The notes: a model not told the origin generated them from the sequence alone. DNA of 64,000 bases from an uncultured Allobosea sp. (GCF_945956895.1 NZ_CAMFJF010000013.1:1-64000); one strand, 5' to 3'. Positions 50,344-59,620 are shown, counted from the stretch's first letter. Made by a program: numbers and translations.

Positions 50344-51324
50344 TTACTTGAGCAGGCCGGCTTCCTTGTAGAACTTCTCGGCGCCCGGATGCAGCGGCAC
50401 GCCCTGCAGGCCCGACAGCGCGGTCTCCTTGCGGATCACCTTGCCCTTGGCGTGGCCGGCATCGAGCGCGGCGCGGGCCTTGTCGCTCCACAGCCCCTTG
50501 GTCACGGCATAGACGGTGTCGGCCGAGATCTTCGAGGAAGTGACCCAGTGGGCGCCGACCGCGACGGTCTTCACGGCGCCGACATCCTTGTAGGTGCCGG
50601 CCGGGATCTCGTCGGCGGCGAAGAAGGGCGAGTCCTTGGCGAGCTTCTCGGCCGGGGCGCCGGTGATCGGCAGGATGTCGATGCCCGATCCGGTCGAGGC
50701 AAGCTCGGAGATCGCCGCGGCCGGGAAGCCGCCGGTGAAGAAGAAGGCATCGACCGAGCCGTCCTTCATCTTCTCGGCCGCCTGGTTCGGCTTGAGGTAC
50801 TCGGCGGTGATGTCCTTCTCGGTGACGCCGAAGGCGGCGAGGATCGCCTTGGCGTTGAGCAGCGTGCCGGAGCCCGGCTCGTCGAGCGAGACCTTCTTGC
50901 CCTTGAGATCGGCCACGCTCTTCACGTTCGAGGCCTTGCGGACGACGAGGTGGACGCTCTCGGGATAGAGATTGGCGATCGAGCGCAGTTCCTCGACCTT
51001 CGGCTTGCCTTCATAGACGCCGGTGCCGGAATGGGCCCAGAAGGCGACGTCCGCCTGCACGAAGCCGGATTCGGCCGCGCCGCCGACGATGGCGTTGACA
51101 TTGGCGACCGAGCCGTTGCTGGCGACAGCAGTCGCGACGAGCTGCGGCGGGGCCGAGATCGCGTTCGCGATCAGGCCGCCGATCGGATAATAGGTGCCGG
51201 CCGTGCCGCCAGTGCCGATGCGGAAGAAGGCCGGGGCCTGGGCGACAGCGATACCGGCCGCCAGCGCTACGGCGCCGAGCGCGAGGCCGGCGGCGGTCAA
51301 TTTCGAACGAAAACGCAGAGACAT
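50344..51324 (-). CDS. TAXI-family TRAP transporter substrate-binding protein
   Basis: A 326-residue periplasmic protein. The signal peptide (LGAVALAAGIAVAQA) precedes the family signature FFRIGTGGTAGTYYPIGGLIANAIS, followed by ATASNG-like VASNGSVANVNAIVGGAAESGFVQADVAFWAHSGTG and DLKGKKVSLDEPGSGTLLNAKAIL. These match TAXI proteins such as the glutamate/2-oxoglutarate-binding members. It is upstream of the fused permease gene and separated from it by an inverted repeat. The ligand cannot be read from the sequence. Confidence 0.93.
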   Translation of the reverse strand: MSLRFRSKLTAAGLALGAVALAAGIAVAQAPAFFRIGTGGTAGTYYPIGGLIANAISAPPQLVATAVASNGSVANVNAIVGGAAESGFVQADVAFWAHSGTGVYEGKPKVEELRSIANLYPESVHLVVRKASNVKSVADLKGKKVSLDEPGSGTLLNAKAILAAFGVTEKDITAEYLKPNQAAEKMKDGSVDAFFFTGGFPAAAISELASTGSGIDILPITGAPAEKLAKDSPFFAADEIPAGTYKDVGAVKTVAVGAHWVTSSKISADTVYAVTKGLWSDKARAALDAGHAKGKVIRKETALSGLQGVPLHPGAEKFYKEAGLLK

Positions 51325-51588
51325 TCAGTCAACCTCCCATGAAAGCGGGCAATCTCGGCAGGATTGGGCGCGGGATCAATCAGAAATTCGACTCGCTGGG
51401 GGCGATCAACAGCGATCTGGCCGGATTTGACGACTTTCGGGGCGCGAAAGCGTGGCCAGGCATGCAGTGAGGGCATTGCCGTGGTGCCGGCTCTTGAAAT
51501 TGTGCGGGCGGCGGCGATCCTCTAGAGCCTTCGACCGCGTCACGAGGCAGGAATCAGCCTGCCGGTGATGCCGCGGGACTAAGCCCAG

Positions 51589-52812
51589 ATGACCGCCAGC
51601 GCGACGACCGCTTCCCTGCCGCAACGGGCCATGATGCCGGTGCTGATCGCGCTCAGCGTGACGCATCTGCTCAACGACATGATCCAGTCGCTGATCCCGG
51701 CGATCTATCCGATCATCAAGGAATCCTACCAGCTCGATTTCGGCCAGATCGGCCTGATCACGCTGACCTTCCAGGTCTCGGCCTCGCTGCTGCAGCCGGC
51801 GGTCGGGCTCTATACCGACAAGCACCCGATGCCCTATTCGATGGTGGTCGGCATGGGCTTCACGCTCTCGGGGCTGATCGGGCTGGCCTATGCCGGCAGC
51901 TACGGGTTCCTGCTGCTCTCGGCGGCCTGCGTCGGCATCGGCTCCTCGATCTTCCATCCCGAAGCGACGCGCATGGCGCGCAACGCCTCCGGCGGTCAGC
52001 ACGGCCTGGCGCAGGGCATCTTCCAGGTCGGCGGGCAGACAGGCGGGGCGCTCGGGCCGCTGCTGGCGGCCTTCATCATCGTGCCGCGCGGGCAGGGGAG
52101 TCTCGCCTGGTTCTCGGTCGCGGCGCTCGTCGCGATGATGCTGATGGTCTGGACGGCGGCGAGCTATGCGAAGCTGGACAGGGCGCGCCCGCCCAAACCT
52201 GCGGCGGCGAGCGCAGCACCGGCTCGGCCGGGCAAGCGCTCGGTCGCCTTCGCGATCGCGATCCTGATCATCCTGCTGTTCTCGAAGAACGCCTATTCGG
52301 CGAGCTTCTCGTCATTCTACACCTTCTACCTGATCGGCAAGTTCGGCATCTCCGTGCAGAACTCGCAGGTGATGCTGTTCCTGTTCCTCGCCTCCTCGGC
52401 GGCAGGTGCGCTCGGCGGCGGCATGCTGGGCGACCGCATCGGCCGCAACAAGATCATCTGGTTCTCGATCCTGGGCGCGCTGCCCTTCACGCTGATCCTG
52501 CCCTATGCTGATCTGTTCTGGACGGGCGTGCTGACGATCCTGATCAACCTGATCATGTCGAGCGCCTTCGCCGCGATCCTGATCTATGCGCTGGAGCTGC
52601 TGCCCGGTCGCGTCGGGCTGGTCGGCGGCGTCTTCTACGGCCTGTCCTTCGGGCTTGGCGGGCTTGCCGCCGCGCTGCTCGGCGAGTTCGCCGACCATCT
52701 CGGGATCGAGATGGTCTACAGGCTCTGCTCGTTCATTCCGCTGATGGGCCTGCTCGCCTGGTTCCTGCCGCGGCTCAGCGAGGGCACGCGCGGCGCCAGG
52801 GTCGGGCATTAG
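51589..52812 (+). CDS. MFS transporter, fosmidomycin-resistance (Fsr)-like
   Basis: A 407-residue major-facilitator protein with about 12 membrane helices. The N-terminal SVTHLLNDMIQSLIPAIYPIIKESYQLDFGQIGLITLTFQ and the YTDKHPMPYSMVVGMGFTLSG loop are typical of the Fsr group, as are SIFHPEATRMARNASGGQHGLAQGIFQVGGQTGGALGPL and GGMLGDRIGRNKIIWFSILG. Family members export fosmidomycin or other compounds; physiological substrates are mostly unknown. The gene stands alone, divergent from the TAXI gene with a 264-bp gap in which I see no clear element, and convergent with the SOD gene across repeat copy 4. Confidence 0.88.
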   Translation: MTASATTASLPQRAMMPVLIALSVTHLLNDMIQSLIPAIYPIIKESYQLDFGQIGLITLTFQVSASLLQPAVGLYTDKHPMPYSMVVGMGFTLSGLIGLAYAGSYGFLLLSAACVGIGSSIFHPEATRMARNASGGQHGLAQGIFQVGGQTGGALGPLLAAFIIVPRGQGSLAWFSVAALVAMMLMVWTAASYAKLDRARPPKPAAASAAPARPGKRSVAFAIAILIILLFSKNAYSASFSSFYTFYLIGKFGISVQNSQVMLFLFLASSAAGALGGGMLGDRIGRNKIIWFSILGALPFTLILPYADLFWTGVLTILINLIMSSAFAAILIYALELLPGRVGLVGGVFYGLSFGLGGLAAALLGEFADHLGIEMVYRLCSFIPLMGLLAWFLPRLSEGTRGARVGH

Positions 52813-52843
52813 GTCCGACAAGCAATACCACCGGAACCACGCG

Positions 52844-52940
52844 GTCATCCCGGGCTTGGACCCGGGATCCATTCCTGAGCGCTGCTGATCAAGGTTCAGG
52901 CATGGACCCCGGATCTTCGCTTCGCTCCGTCCGGGATGAC
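52844..52940. repeat. Dispersed palindromic repeat, copy 4
   Basis: It begins GTCATCCCGGG and ends CCGGGATGAC, with internal GGATCCATTCCTGAGC and a CCTGAAC/GTTCAGG-type pair also found in copy 1 (10603-10698). Copies 1 and 4 thus form one subtype and copies 2 and 3 another. It lies between convergent genes. Confidence 0.78.
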
Positions 52941-52969
52941 CGCGTTTCTGGGAGTAGAAGTCGGAAGGC

Positions 52970-53716
52970 TCAGATCGCGAGCTTGCCGGCCTTGGCGGCG
53001 GCGTAGCGCTCGTTGACCTTCTTCCAGTCGACCACGTTCCACCAGCCCTTGAGGTAGTCGGCGCGGCGGTTCTGGTGCTTCAGGTAATAGGCGTGCTCCC
53101 AGACGTCGTTGCCGAGCAGGGCCATCTGCTTGTCCATGATCGGGCTGTCCTGGTTCGGCTTGCCGAGCAAGGCGAGCTTGCCGGCCTTGTCGACGGTGAC
53201 GAAGACCCAGCCGGAGCCGAAGACGCGCAGGCCTGCCGCCTCGAAATCGGCCTTGAACTTGTCGAAGCCGCCGAGGTCGCGGGTGATCGCCTCGGCAACC
53301 TCACCGGTCGGCGCGCCGCCGGCGCCCGGCCCCATCACTTCCCAGAACATGCTGTGGTTGGCATGGCCGCCGCCATTGTTGCGGACGAGGGTGCGGATGC
53401 TCTCCGGCACCTGATTGAGATCGGCAATCAGCTCCCCGACCGAGGCCTTGGCGATGACGCCGTTGTCCTTGGCGGCGTTGTTCAGGGCCGCGACATAGGC
53501 TGCGTGGTGGCGGTTGTAATGGATGTCCATCGTCGCGGCGTCGATATGCGGTTCGAGCGCATTGGCCTCGTAGGCGCGCTTCGGCAGCGAGAACGGGCCG
53601 GCCGGTGCTACGGGCGCGGCGGCCTGTGCCCAGACCTTCGGCGCGGCGGCGACGGCGAGGGCAGCTGCTCCGAGGCCGATCAGGCCACGGCGGGAAACGG
53701 GGGAAACTGCGGTCAT
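52970..53716 (-). CDS. Tat-exported Fe/Mn superoxide dismutase
   Basis: A 248-residue enzyme that converts superoxide to oxygen and hydrogen peroxide. The N-terminus SPVSRRGLIGLGAAALAVAAAPKVWA is a twin-arginine signal with cleavage near AQA, so the enzyme should work in the periplasm. The mature part has the four metal ligands H66 (DIHYNRHH), H120 (GGHANHSMFW), D203 and H207 (DVWEHAYY). GGHANH and NQDSP look like the Mn-type signature, but cambialistic use cannot be excluded. The start ATG at 53714-53716 follows CCGGAG; the longer open frame upstream is not needed. It is divergent from the che operon with a 246-bp gap. Confidence 0.93.
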   Translation of the reverse strand: MTAVSPVSRRGLIGLGAAALAVAAAPKVWAQAAAPVAPAGPFSLPKRAYEANALEPHIDAATMDIHYNRHHAAYVAALNNAAKDNGVIAKASVGELIADLNQVPESIRTLVRNNGGGHANHSMFWEVMGPGAGGAPTGEVAEAITRDLGGFDKFKADFEAAGLRVFGSGWVFVTVDKAGKLALLGKPNQDSPIMDKQMALLGNDVWEHAYYLKHQNRRADYLKGWWNVVDWKKVNERYAAAKAGKLAI

Positions 53717-53962
53717 GGCAATTCTCCGGAAAGCGTTCGTGCGTGTCAGCTTCGTGCTCAACGCGCGTTTCCCGTTCCGGGTTCGCCGTCGATCACGGCA
53801 GCTATAGCACGGCCCTGCGCAGCAGTTGACCCTAGGGCAATACCACAATCCCGGCGTGCCTGTCGAAACTGGTAAATCGCCCGAAAAGGCTCTTAACCCC
53901 CAATTTACCGCGTTTCTCTACGGTCTGGAAGGAATCCAGCCGGGTTGAAGGGGCGCCCCCGC

Positions 53963-55435
53963 ATGCATGCATTGGCTCGCAAGCTCGATCTCCCCGTTCG
54001 CGAGGTGATGCCGGACCTTGCCGGAGAGTCGGCTGGGGCGGGGGCTGAGCGCGCGGTGCGCGAGATCGCCGCCCGTTTCGGCAAGCTCAGCGCCGAGATC
54101 ACCGATATCGCCGGCCGCGTCGGCGACGTGACGCAGCAATTCGACAAGCAGACGGCGGGCCTGCGTCGCGTGGTCGGGGCGGTCGAGCAGGTGTCGCAGG
54201 CCAATAACGCGATCCGGCAGGCGGCCGAGGGCGCTCAGGCGGCGGCTTCAGGCGTCCGCAACGGCCTCGAACGCGTGACGAAATCGATGCGGCTCGGGCT
54301 CAATGCGGCGCAAGCCGATATCGAGACCCTGTCGCAGGAAGCCCAGTCGATGTCGCAAGTGCTGGCGCAGGCCGTCGGCGATGCGCACAAGGCGCGGGCG
54401 TCGAGCGATGCGATCCAGTCGATCACGCGCGAAATCCAGCTCCTGTCGATCAATGCCGGCGTCGAGGCGGCGCGTAGCGGCGAGGCCGGCAAGGGGTTTG
54501 CGGTCATCGCCGCTGCCGTAAAGACCCTGGCGGAACAGACCCGCGAGGCGACGGCGGCGAGCGCAGCCCAGCTCGACCTGCTGGTCAAGGCGGTCGACGC
54601 CGTCGCCAGGCGCAGCCAGGAGAATGCCCAGACCGCGCAGCGCGCCCAGGCCGGCAGCCAGAATATTTCGCAGCAGATCGGTGAGTTCGACAGCTTCGGC
54701 CGCTCTGTTGTCGAATTGATCGGCGAGATCGAGGCGGTGTCGCGGCCGACGCGGGAGAACGCGGACGCCTGCGCCAAGGCGGGGCAGGACCTCGCTGCGC
54801 TGGTCAGCGGGGTCGATGCCTCCACCGACAATCTCCAGCAGGCCGGGCAGCGCACCGAGGCACTGGTGGCGATCAGCGAGGGCATCCTCGGCTCGATTGC
54901 TGCATCTGGCGTGCGCACCGCTCAGTCGGCGCTGATCGCGACCGCGATGGAGACCGCCGGTACCATCGGAGAGATGTTCGAGGCGGCGCTGGCACGCGGC
55001 GAACTCACGCTCGCCGACCTGTTCGACGAGGCCTATCGAGCGCTCACGGGCTCGAACCCGATCCAGCACATGACCCGCTTCGTTGCGTTGACCGATCGGC
55101 TTCTGCCGCCGCTGCAGGAGGAGCTCCTGGCCTCGAACGGGCGGATCGTGTTCTGCGCGGCGGTGGATCGCAACGGCTTCCTGCCGACGCATAACCGCAA
55201 ATATTCACTGCCTCAGGGGCACGACCCGGTCTGGAACAACGCCAATTGCCGCAACCGGCGCCTCTTCGACGACAGGACGGGGCTGGCCGCCGCGCGCAAC
55301 CGCAAACCGTTCCTGCTGCAGAGCTACCGGCGCGACATGGGCGGCGGCCAGTTCCTGGTGATGGAGGACCTGTCTGCTCCGATCATGGTGAAAGGGCGTC
55401 ACTGGGGCGCCTTCCGCTTCGGGCTCAAGGTCTAG
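53963..55435 (+). CDS. Soluble methyl-accepting chemoreceptor with C-terminal extension
   Basis: A 490-residue receptor without membrane helices. Residues about 25-290 are a coiled-coil MA signalling domain with the hairpin tip [44 protein letters not shown]. The C-terminal 180 residues form a separate domain ([52 protein letters not shown], and a closing [13 protein letters not shown]), a tail I have seen on other alphaproteobacterial cytoplasmic receptors. ATG 53963 is chosen because GAAGGGG lies nine bases upstream; TTG 53945 is the alternative. As first gene of the che operon it resembles the position of the internal receptor IcpA in rhizobia. Confidence 0.88.
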   Translation: MHALARKLDLPVREVMPDLAGESAGAGAERAVREIAARFGKLSAEITDIAGRVGDVTQQFDKQTAGLRRVVGAVEQVSQANNAIRQAAEGAQAAASGVRNGLERVTKSMRLGLNAAQADIETLSQEAQSMSQVLAQAVGDAHKARASSDAIQSITREIQLLSINAGVEAARSGEAGKGFAVIAAAVKTLAEQTREATAASAAQLDLLVKAVDAVARRSQENAQTAQRAQAGSQNISQQIGEFDSFGRSVVELIGEIEAVSRPTRENADACAKAGQDLAALVSGVDASTDNLQQAGQRTEALVAISEGILGSIAASGVRTAQSALIATAMETAGTIGEMFEAALARGELTLADLFDEAYRALTGSNPIQHMTRFVALTDRLLPPLQEELLASNGRIVFCAAVDRNGFLPTHNRKYSLPQGHDPVWNNANCRNRRLFDDRTGLAAARNRKPFLLQSYRRDMGGGQFLVMEDLSAPIMVKGRHWGAFRFGLKV

Positions 55436-55490
55436 CAGCCGGCCATGTGCCATTTGTCGAGTTGAGTAAGCGAGTTCCTGAGCCAGCGCC

Positions 55491-55958
55491 ATGCATATAG
55501 CGCCATCCTTTCCCAACCTGTCGGTGCTGCTCATCGATCCGAGCCCGCATTACCGCCGGATCGTGCGCACGATGCTGTACCAGGCGCAGCTCAACCGCAT
55601 CTTCGAGGCGTCCGATCTCTCCTCGGCGGCGGCGACCTTCATCCAGAAGCAGCCGAACATCGTCATCCTCGACTGGGATATGCCGGAGGGCAACAGCGTC
55701 AAGTGCCTGGCTTCGATCCGCTCCTTCAAGACCTCGCCCTTCGCCAAGGCGCCCGTGCTGGTGATGATGGAGCGGCCGGACCGGCGCTCGGTCGTCCAGG
55801 CGGCGAAGCTCGGCGCCCATGAGATCGTCACCAAGCCGATCTCGCCCAACAACCTCTGGCTGCATCTGTCGGGCGTGATCAACGTCCCCCGCAAATACCG
55901 GGAAGCGGAGGGCAAGATCACGCTGGTGCCCCGCGCGATCAGCAACGCCATCTTCTGA
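55491..55958 (+). CDS. Single-domain receiver (CheY-like), atypical
   Basis: A 155-residue receiver. The phosphorylatable aspartate is in IVILDWDMPEG (about D60), and the conserved lysine is in VTKPIS. The N-terminal acidic pair is reduced: LLIDPSP has one Asp followed by Pro, where two acids usually hold Mg2+. It ends with a tail of about 25 residues. It lies between the soluble receptor gene and the STAS gene. It may act as a phosphate sink or a conditional receiver; which one is open. Confidence 0.87.
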   Translation: MHIAPSFPNLSVLLIDPSPHYRRIVRTMLYQAQLNRIFEASDLSSAAATFIQKQPNIVILDWDMPEGNSVKCLASIRSFKTSPFAKAPVLVMMERPDRRSVVQAAKLGAHEIVTKPISPNNLWLHLSGVINVPRKYREAEGKITLVPRAISNAIF

Positions 55959-56048
55959 CTGTTGGGCGGGCGCGCCCTTCGCCTCGAAAGCGCCAAGAGT
56001 ATTGATGGGCGCCGCCACATTTAGCGAAGTTTTTACCAGTTCGACGCG

Positions 56049-56360
56049 ATGCTCCAGGCGCAATCCTGGGCGCCCTTCATGGTCATCACCGTTTCGCTTC
56101 CTCCTTTCCTCGGCCGGTCCGAGGCCGCGACGTTCCGCAACCAGTTGTTGGTGGCGCTGGAGCAGCGGGAAAGTATCGCCGTCGAATGCGCCGAAGCAGG
56201 GCCGCTACCCAGCCTCTGGATCCAGCTTCTTCACTCCGCAGCCACCAGCGCCGCCGCGCGGGGGCTTTCGGTCACGCTCAAGGCGGCTTCCGAGGAATGC
56301 CGCGAATCCATGCGGGCGATCGGCTTCGATGCCGCTCACAGCGCTCTCGTTCTGGAGTGA
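56049..56360 (+). CDS. STAS-domain protein, possibly CheS-like
   Basis: A 103-residue small protein with the STAS pattern: a first strand ending SLPPFLGRSEAATFRNQLLVAL, then AGPLPSLWIQLLHSAATSAAARG, where anti-sigma-factor antagonists have a D-S-G-x-QLL loop carrying the regulatory serine (here PSLWIQLL), and a last helix ECRESMRAIGFD. It is 6 bp upstream of cheY. In Sinorhizobium meliloti a similarly sized protein encoded just before cheY1 (CheS) helps dephosphorylate CheY1-P through CheA; the position matches, but orthology is inference. Confidence 0.75.
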   Translation: MLQAQSWAPFMVITVSLPPFLGRSEAATFRNQLLVALEQRESIAVECAEAGPLPSLWIQLLHSAATSAAARGLSVTLKAASEECRESMRAIGFDAAHSALVLE

Positions 56361-56366
56361 TCAGGT

Positions 56367-56726
56367 ATGAAAATCCTGGCGATCGACGATACCAAGACCC
56401 TGCTCAGCCTGCTCAGCCTGACGCTCCGCAATGCCGGGCATGAAGTGACCGAGGCGGAGAACGGCGAGGACGGCCTCAACAAGTTCGACCAGTTCCGCCC
56501 GGATCTGGTGATCACCGATCTCAACATGCCGATCATGGACGGCATCGAGTTCACCCGCGCCTGCCGCTCGCGCCCGACCGGGCAGAACACGCCGATCATC
56601 GTGCTGACCACGGAGAACGGCGCCGAGATCAAGGCGGAGGGCCGCCGCGCCGGCGCCAGCGCCTGGATGGTCAAGCCCTTCGAACCCAACACGCTGCTCG
56701 GCCTCGTCGCGCGCTACCAGAACTGA
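56367..56726 (+). CDS. cheY: Chemotaxis response regulator CheY
   Basis: A 119-residue receiver-only protein with all key residues: acidic pair in LAIDDTKT, phospho-Asp (about D53) in LVITDLNMPIMDG, Thr/Ser in VLTTENG and Lys in MVKPFEP. It lies immediately before cheA (10 bp). It should bind the flagellar motor or, as CheY1 in rhizobia, drain phosphate from CheA; the two cannot be told apart here. Confidence 0.93.
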   Translation: MKILAIDDTKTLLSLLSLTLRNAGHEVTEAENGEDGLNKFDQFRPDLVITDLNMPIMDGIEFTRACRSRPTGQNTPIIVLTTENGAEIKAEGRRAGASAWMVKPFEPNTLLGLVARYQN

Positions 56727-56736
56727 AGGTAGGCCG

Positions 56737-59046
56737 ATGGATCCGTTGGCAGAACTCAAGCAGACCTTCTTCCAGGAATGCGAAGAACTCCTCGGCGCGC
56801 TGGAGCAGAAGCTCCAGGCTCTCGACGAGGGCTCCGTCGATTCCGAGGACGTCAATGCCGCCTTCCGCGCCATTCACTCGATCAAGGGCGGCGCGGGCGC
56901 CTTTGGCTGCACGGAGCTGGTCGGCTTCGCGCATGTCTTCGAGGCTTCGCTCGACCATCTGCGGTCCGGCCGCGTCGCCATCGAGGATGCGCCGTTCACG
57001 CTGTTCCTGCGCTGCGCGGATGCCGTGGCCGATCTCGTATCCGCCGCGCGCAACGATGAGCCCGCGACCGAGCGCCCCGACCTGTTGGCTGCACTCGAGC
57101 AGGTCGGCAAAGAGCCGCAGGCGCCTGCCGCCGCGCCGCCGCCGGCTCCGGTTGCGCCCGCTGCGGAACCCGTCGCAGCCAACAACGACGCACCTCCCGG
57201 CATTGCTGCGCTCGGCAATCTGCTCGCCATGGTCGAGGCGAAGACGGCGGCCCCCGCCGCCGCCGATGATGGCTGGGACGACGAGCCCGCGCCGATGCCG
57301 GCTCCCGCTGCCGGCAAGCCCGGTCGCGACGTGCATCTGCGCATCATGCCCGAGCAGGACCTGTTCCGCCGCGTGATCGAGCCGCGCGTCGTGCTCGGCT
57401 CGCTGCCGTCCGAGGACGTCGTCTCGATCCGCTGCGATCTCAGCCAGGTGCCGTCGCTCGAAAGCCTCGACGTCAGCGATTGCTGGTTGCGCTTCGATGT
57501 GGCCTTGCGCACCGAATTGTCGGTCGAGGACCTGCACGGCCGCTTCGATTTCAGCCTCGCCAACGAGGAATTCGAGATCAACTTCCCCGAGGAAGCTGTG
57601 GCCGAGGCACCGCAGGCCGCCGAAGCACCGGAAGCCGAGCCGGAAGTCTCCAGTGCGGTTGCTGCCGATCTCTCCGCGATCCTCGCCAAGCTCGGCGCGG
57701 CGCCGGAAGCGGCGAACGCGCCCGATATCCAGCCTGAGCCGGTCCCGGTCGTCGCCTCAGCGCCCGTCGCTGCGGTGGAGACGCCTGCCGTCGCCCGCAC
57801 GGCGCCGCGCGCGCCGGCTGCCGCCGATGCCTCGACACGCCAGCGCCAGGCCGTCAGCGTGCGTGTCGATCTCGACCGCATCGACAAGCTGATGAACCTC
57901 GTCGGAGAGATCGTCATAACCCAGTCGATGCTGGTCGAATGCGTCCGCTCGTTGCCCTACGACGTCCACGCCAAGACCGCCGAGGGCATGCTGACGCTCT
58001 CGCGCCAGACGCGCGAATTGCAGGACCATGTCATGGCCGTGCGCGCCCAGCCGGTGAAGGCCGTGTTCCAGCGCATGCCGCGCCTTGTGCGCGAACTCGC
58101 CCAGACGCTGGGCAAGGAAGTCCGCCTTGTGCTCGAAGGCGAGAACACCGAGGTCGACAAGACGATCATCGAGGAACTCGCCGATCCGCTGACCCATATG
58201 ATCCGCAACTCGATGGATCACGGGCTGGAGACGCCGGACGAGCGTGTTGCCGCGGGCAAGCCGCGCGAGGGCACGATCAAGCTGATCGCCGAGCACCGCG
58301 CCGGCCGCATCGTCATTTCCGTCACCGATGACGGGCGTGGCATCGGCCGCGATCGCCTGCTGGCCAAGGCGCGCTCGCGCGGCCTCGTCGGCGCCGACGA
58401 GAGGCTCGCGCCGGAGGAGATCGACCAGCTCATCTTCGCCGCCGGCCTGTCGACGGCGGAGGTCATCAGCGACGTGTCGGGCCGCGGCGTCGGCATGGAC
58501 GTCGTGCGCCGCAACGTCGAATCGCTCGGCGGTCGTATCTCGGTGGACTCCGAGCCGGGCCGGGGCTGCAAGTTCACGCTCGCCCTGCCGCTGACGCTCG
58601 CCGTGCTCGAGGGCATGGTGATCCGCTGCGGCGACGACCGCTATGTCATCCCGATCGCCTCGGTGATCGAGACGCAGCATCTCGCCTCGACGCCGATCGA
58701 GCGCCTGCCCTTCGGCCAGGAAGTCCTGCGCTGGCGCGGCGAGGTCACCCCGCTCTATCGCCTCGGCGACGTGATGGGCTCGATGGGCACCACGAACGAG
58801 AACATCGTGATCATCGCCGAGACCGAGCGCGGCAACAATGTCGGCATCGCCGTCGACGAGATCGTCGGCCAGCAGCAGGTCGTCGTGAAGAGCCTCGAGG
58901 CGAATTACGGCGCGGTCAACGGCGCCTCGGCGGCGACGATCCTCGGCGACGGCCTCGTCGCCCTGATCCTGGATATCGATTCGATGCTGCGGCTTGCCGC
59001 GTCCGGCAGCCGTCCCCCTCAATCTGACCTCAAGATGGCTGGATGA
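56737..59046 (+). CDS. cheA: Chemotaxis histidine kinase CheA
   Basis: A 769-residue kinase. The HPt domain has H47 in AAFRAIHSIKGGAGAFG. A long Ala/Pro-rich region follows with a P2-like segment around 190-285, another linker, then P3 (VRVDLDRIDKLMNLVGEIVITQSML), the ATPase domain (LADPLTHMIRNSMDHG, TDDGRGIG, SGRGVGMDVV) and a C-terminal CheW-like P5 domain (VLEGMVIRCGDDRYVIPIASV). All catalytic boxes look intact. It overlaps cheW by four bases. It should phosphorylate the CheY upstream and CheB downstream. Confidence 0.95.
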   Translation: MDPLAELKQTFFQECEELLGALEQKLQALDEGSVDSEDVNAAFRAIHSIKGGAGAFGCTELVGFAHVFEASLDHLRSGRVAIEDAPFTLFLRCADAVADLVSAARNDEPATERPDLLAALEQVGKEPQAPAAAPPPAPVAPAAEPVAANNDAPPGIAALGNLLAMVEAKTAAPAAADDGWDDEPAPMPAPAAGKPGRDVHLRIMPEQDLFRRVIEPRVVLGSLPSEDVVSIRCDLSQVPSLESLDVSDCWLRFDVALRTELSVEDLHGRFDFSLANEEFEINFPEEAVAEAPQAAEAPEAEPEVSSAVAADLSAILAKLGAAPEAANAPDIQPEPVPVVASAPVAAVETPAVARTAPRAPAAADASTRQRQAVSVRVDLDRIDKLMNLVGEIVITQSMLVECVRSLPYDVHAKTAEGMLTLSRQTRELQDHVMAVRAQPVKAVFQRMPRLVRELAQTLGKEVRLVLEGENTEVDKTIIEELADPLTHMIRNSMDHGLETPDERVAAGKPREGTIKLIAEHRAGRIVISVTDDGRGIGRDRLLAKARSRGLVGADERLAPEEIDQLIFAAGLSTAEVISDVSGRGVGMDVVRRNVESLGGRISVDSEPGRGCKFTLALPLTLAVLEGMVIRCGDDRYVIPIASVIETQHLASTPIERLPFGQEVLRWRGEVTPLYRLGDVMGSMGTTNENIVIIAETERGNNVGIAVDEIVGQQQVVVKSLEANYGAVNGASAATILGDGLVALILDIDSMLRLAASGSRPPQSDLKMAG

Positions 59047-59555
59047 CCATGACCCTCCAACTCGGCGAAAAGCACTTCTCGTCTGCACAGCCGGAAGCGG
59101 CTGCGCGCCGGATCGTGACCTTCAAGGTCGGCGACCGCACCTTCGGCATCGATGTCGGCATGGTCCGCGAGATCAAGGGCTGGCAGGCGACGACGCCGCT
59201 GCCGCATGCGGCCCCGCATGTGCGCGGCGTGCTCAACCTGCGCGGCGTTATCCTCGCGGTCTACGATCTGCGCACCGCGATCGGGCTTGGCGCCACCGAC
59301 GCTACCGCGACCCATGTCATCGTGGTCGTGGATGTCGAGGACAAGACCGCCGGCCTGCTGGTCGACTCGGTCTCGGACATCGTCGACGTACCGGTCACCG
59401 CCGTGCGTCCGGCGCCGGATCTGGAGCGCGATGAGCATGGCCTGATCGAAGGCCTCGTCCTGCTCGATACCGATATCGTCGCACTGCTCGACCTCGCAGC
59501 GGTGATCCGCGACGGCGGCGCCGAGGCCCAGATCAAGACCAGCCGGGCCGCCTGA
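59043..59555 (+). CDS. cheW: Chemotaxis coupling protein CheW
   Basis: A 170-residue CheW with VTFKVGDRTFGIDVGMVREIKGWQ, PHAAPHVRGVLNLRGVILAVYDLRTAIGL and IVVVDVEDKTAGLLVDSVSDIVDV. It starts within the cheA stop (ATGA overlap). It bridges receptors and CheA in the array. Confidence 0.94.
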   Translation: MTMTLQLGEKHFSSAQPEAAARRIVTFKVGDRTFGIDVGMVREIKGWQATTPLPHAAPHVRGVLNLRGVILAVYDLRTAIGLGATDATATHVIVVVDVEDKTAGLLVDSVSDIVDVPVTAVRPAPDLERDEHGLIEGLVLLDTDIVALLDLAAVIRDGGAEAQIKTSRAA

Positions 59556-59620
59556 CCTTCTGAGACCAGCCCGAGCGTAGCGTTCAAGAAGCGGGCGAGA
59601 ACAAGAAACGATCGAACCAT

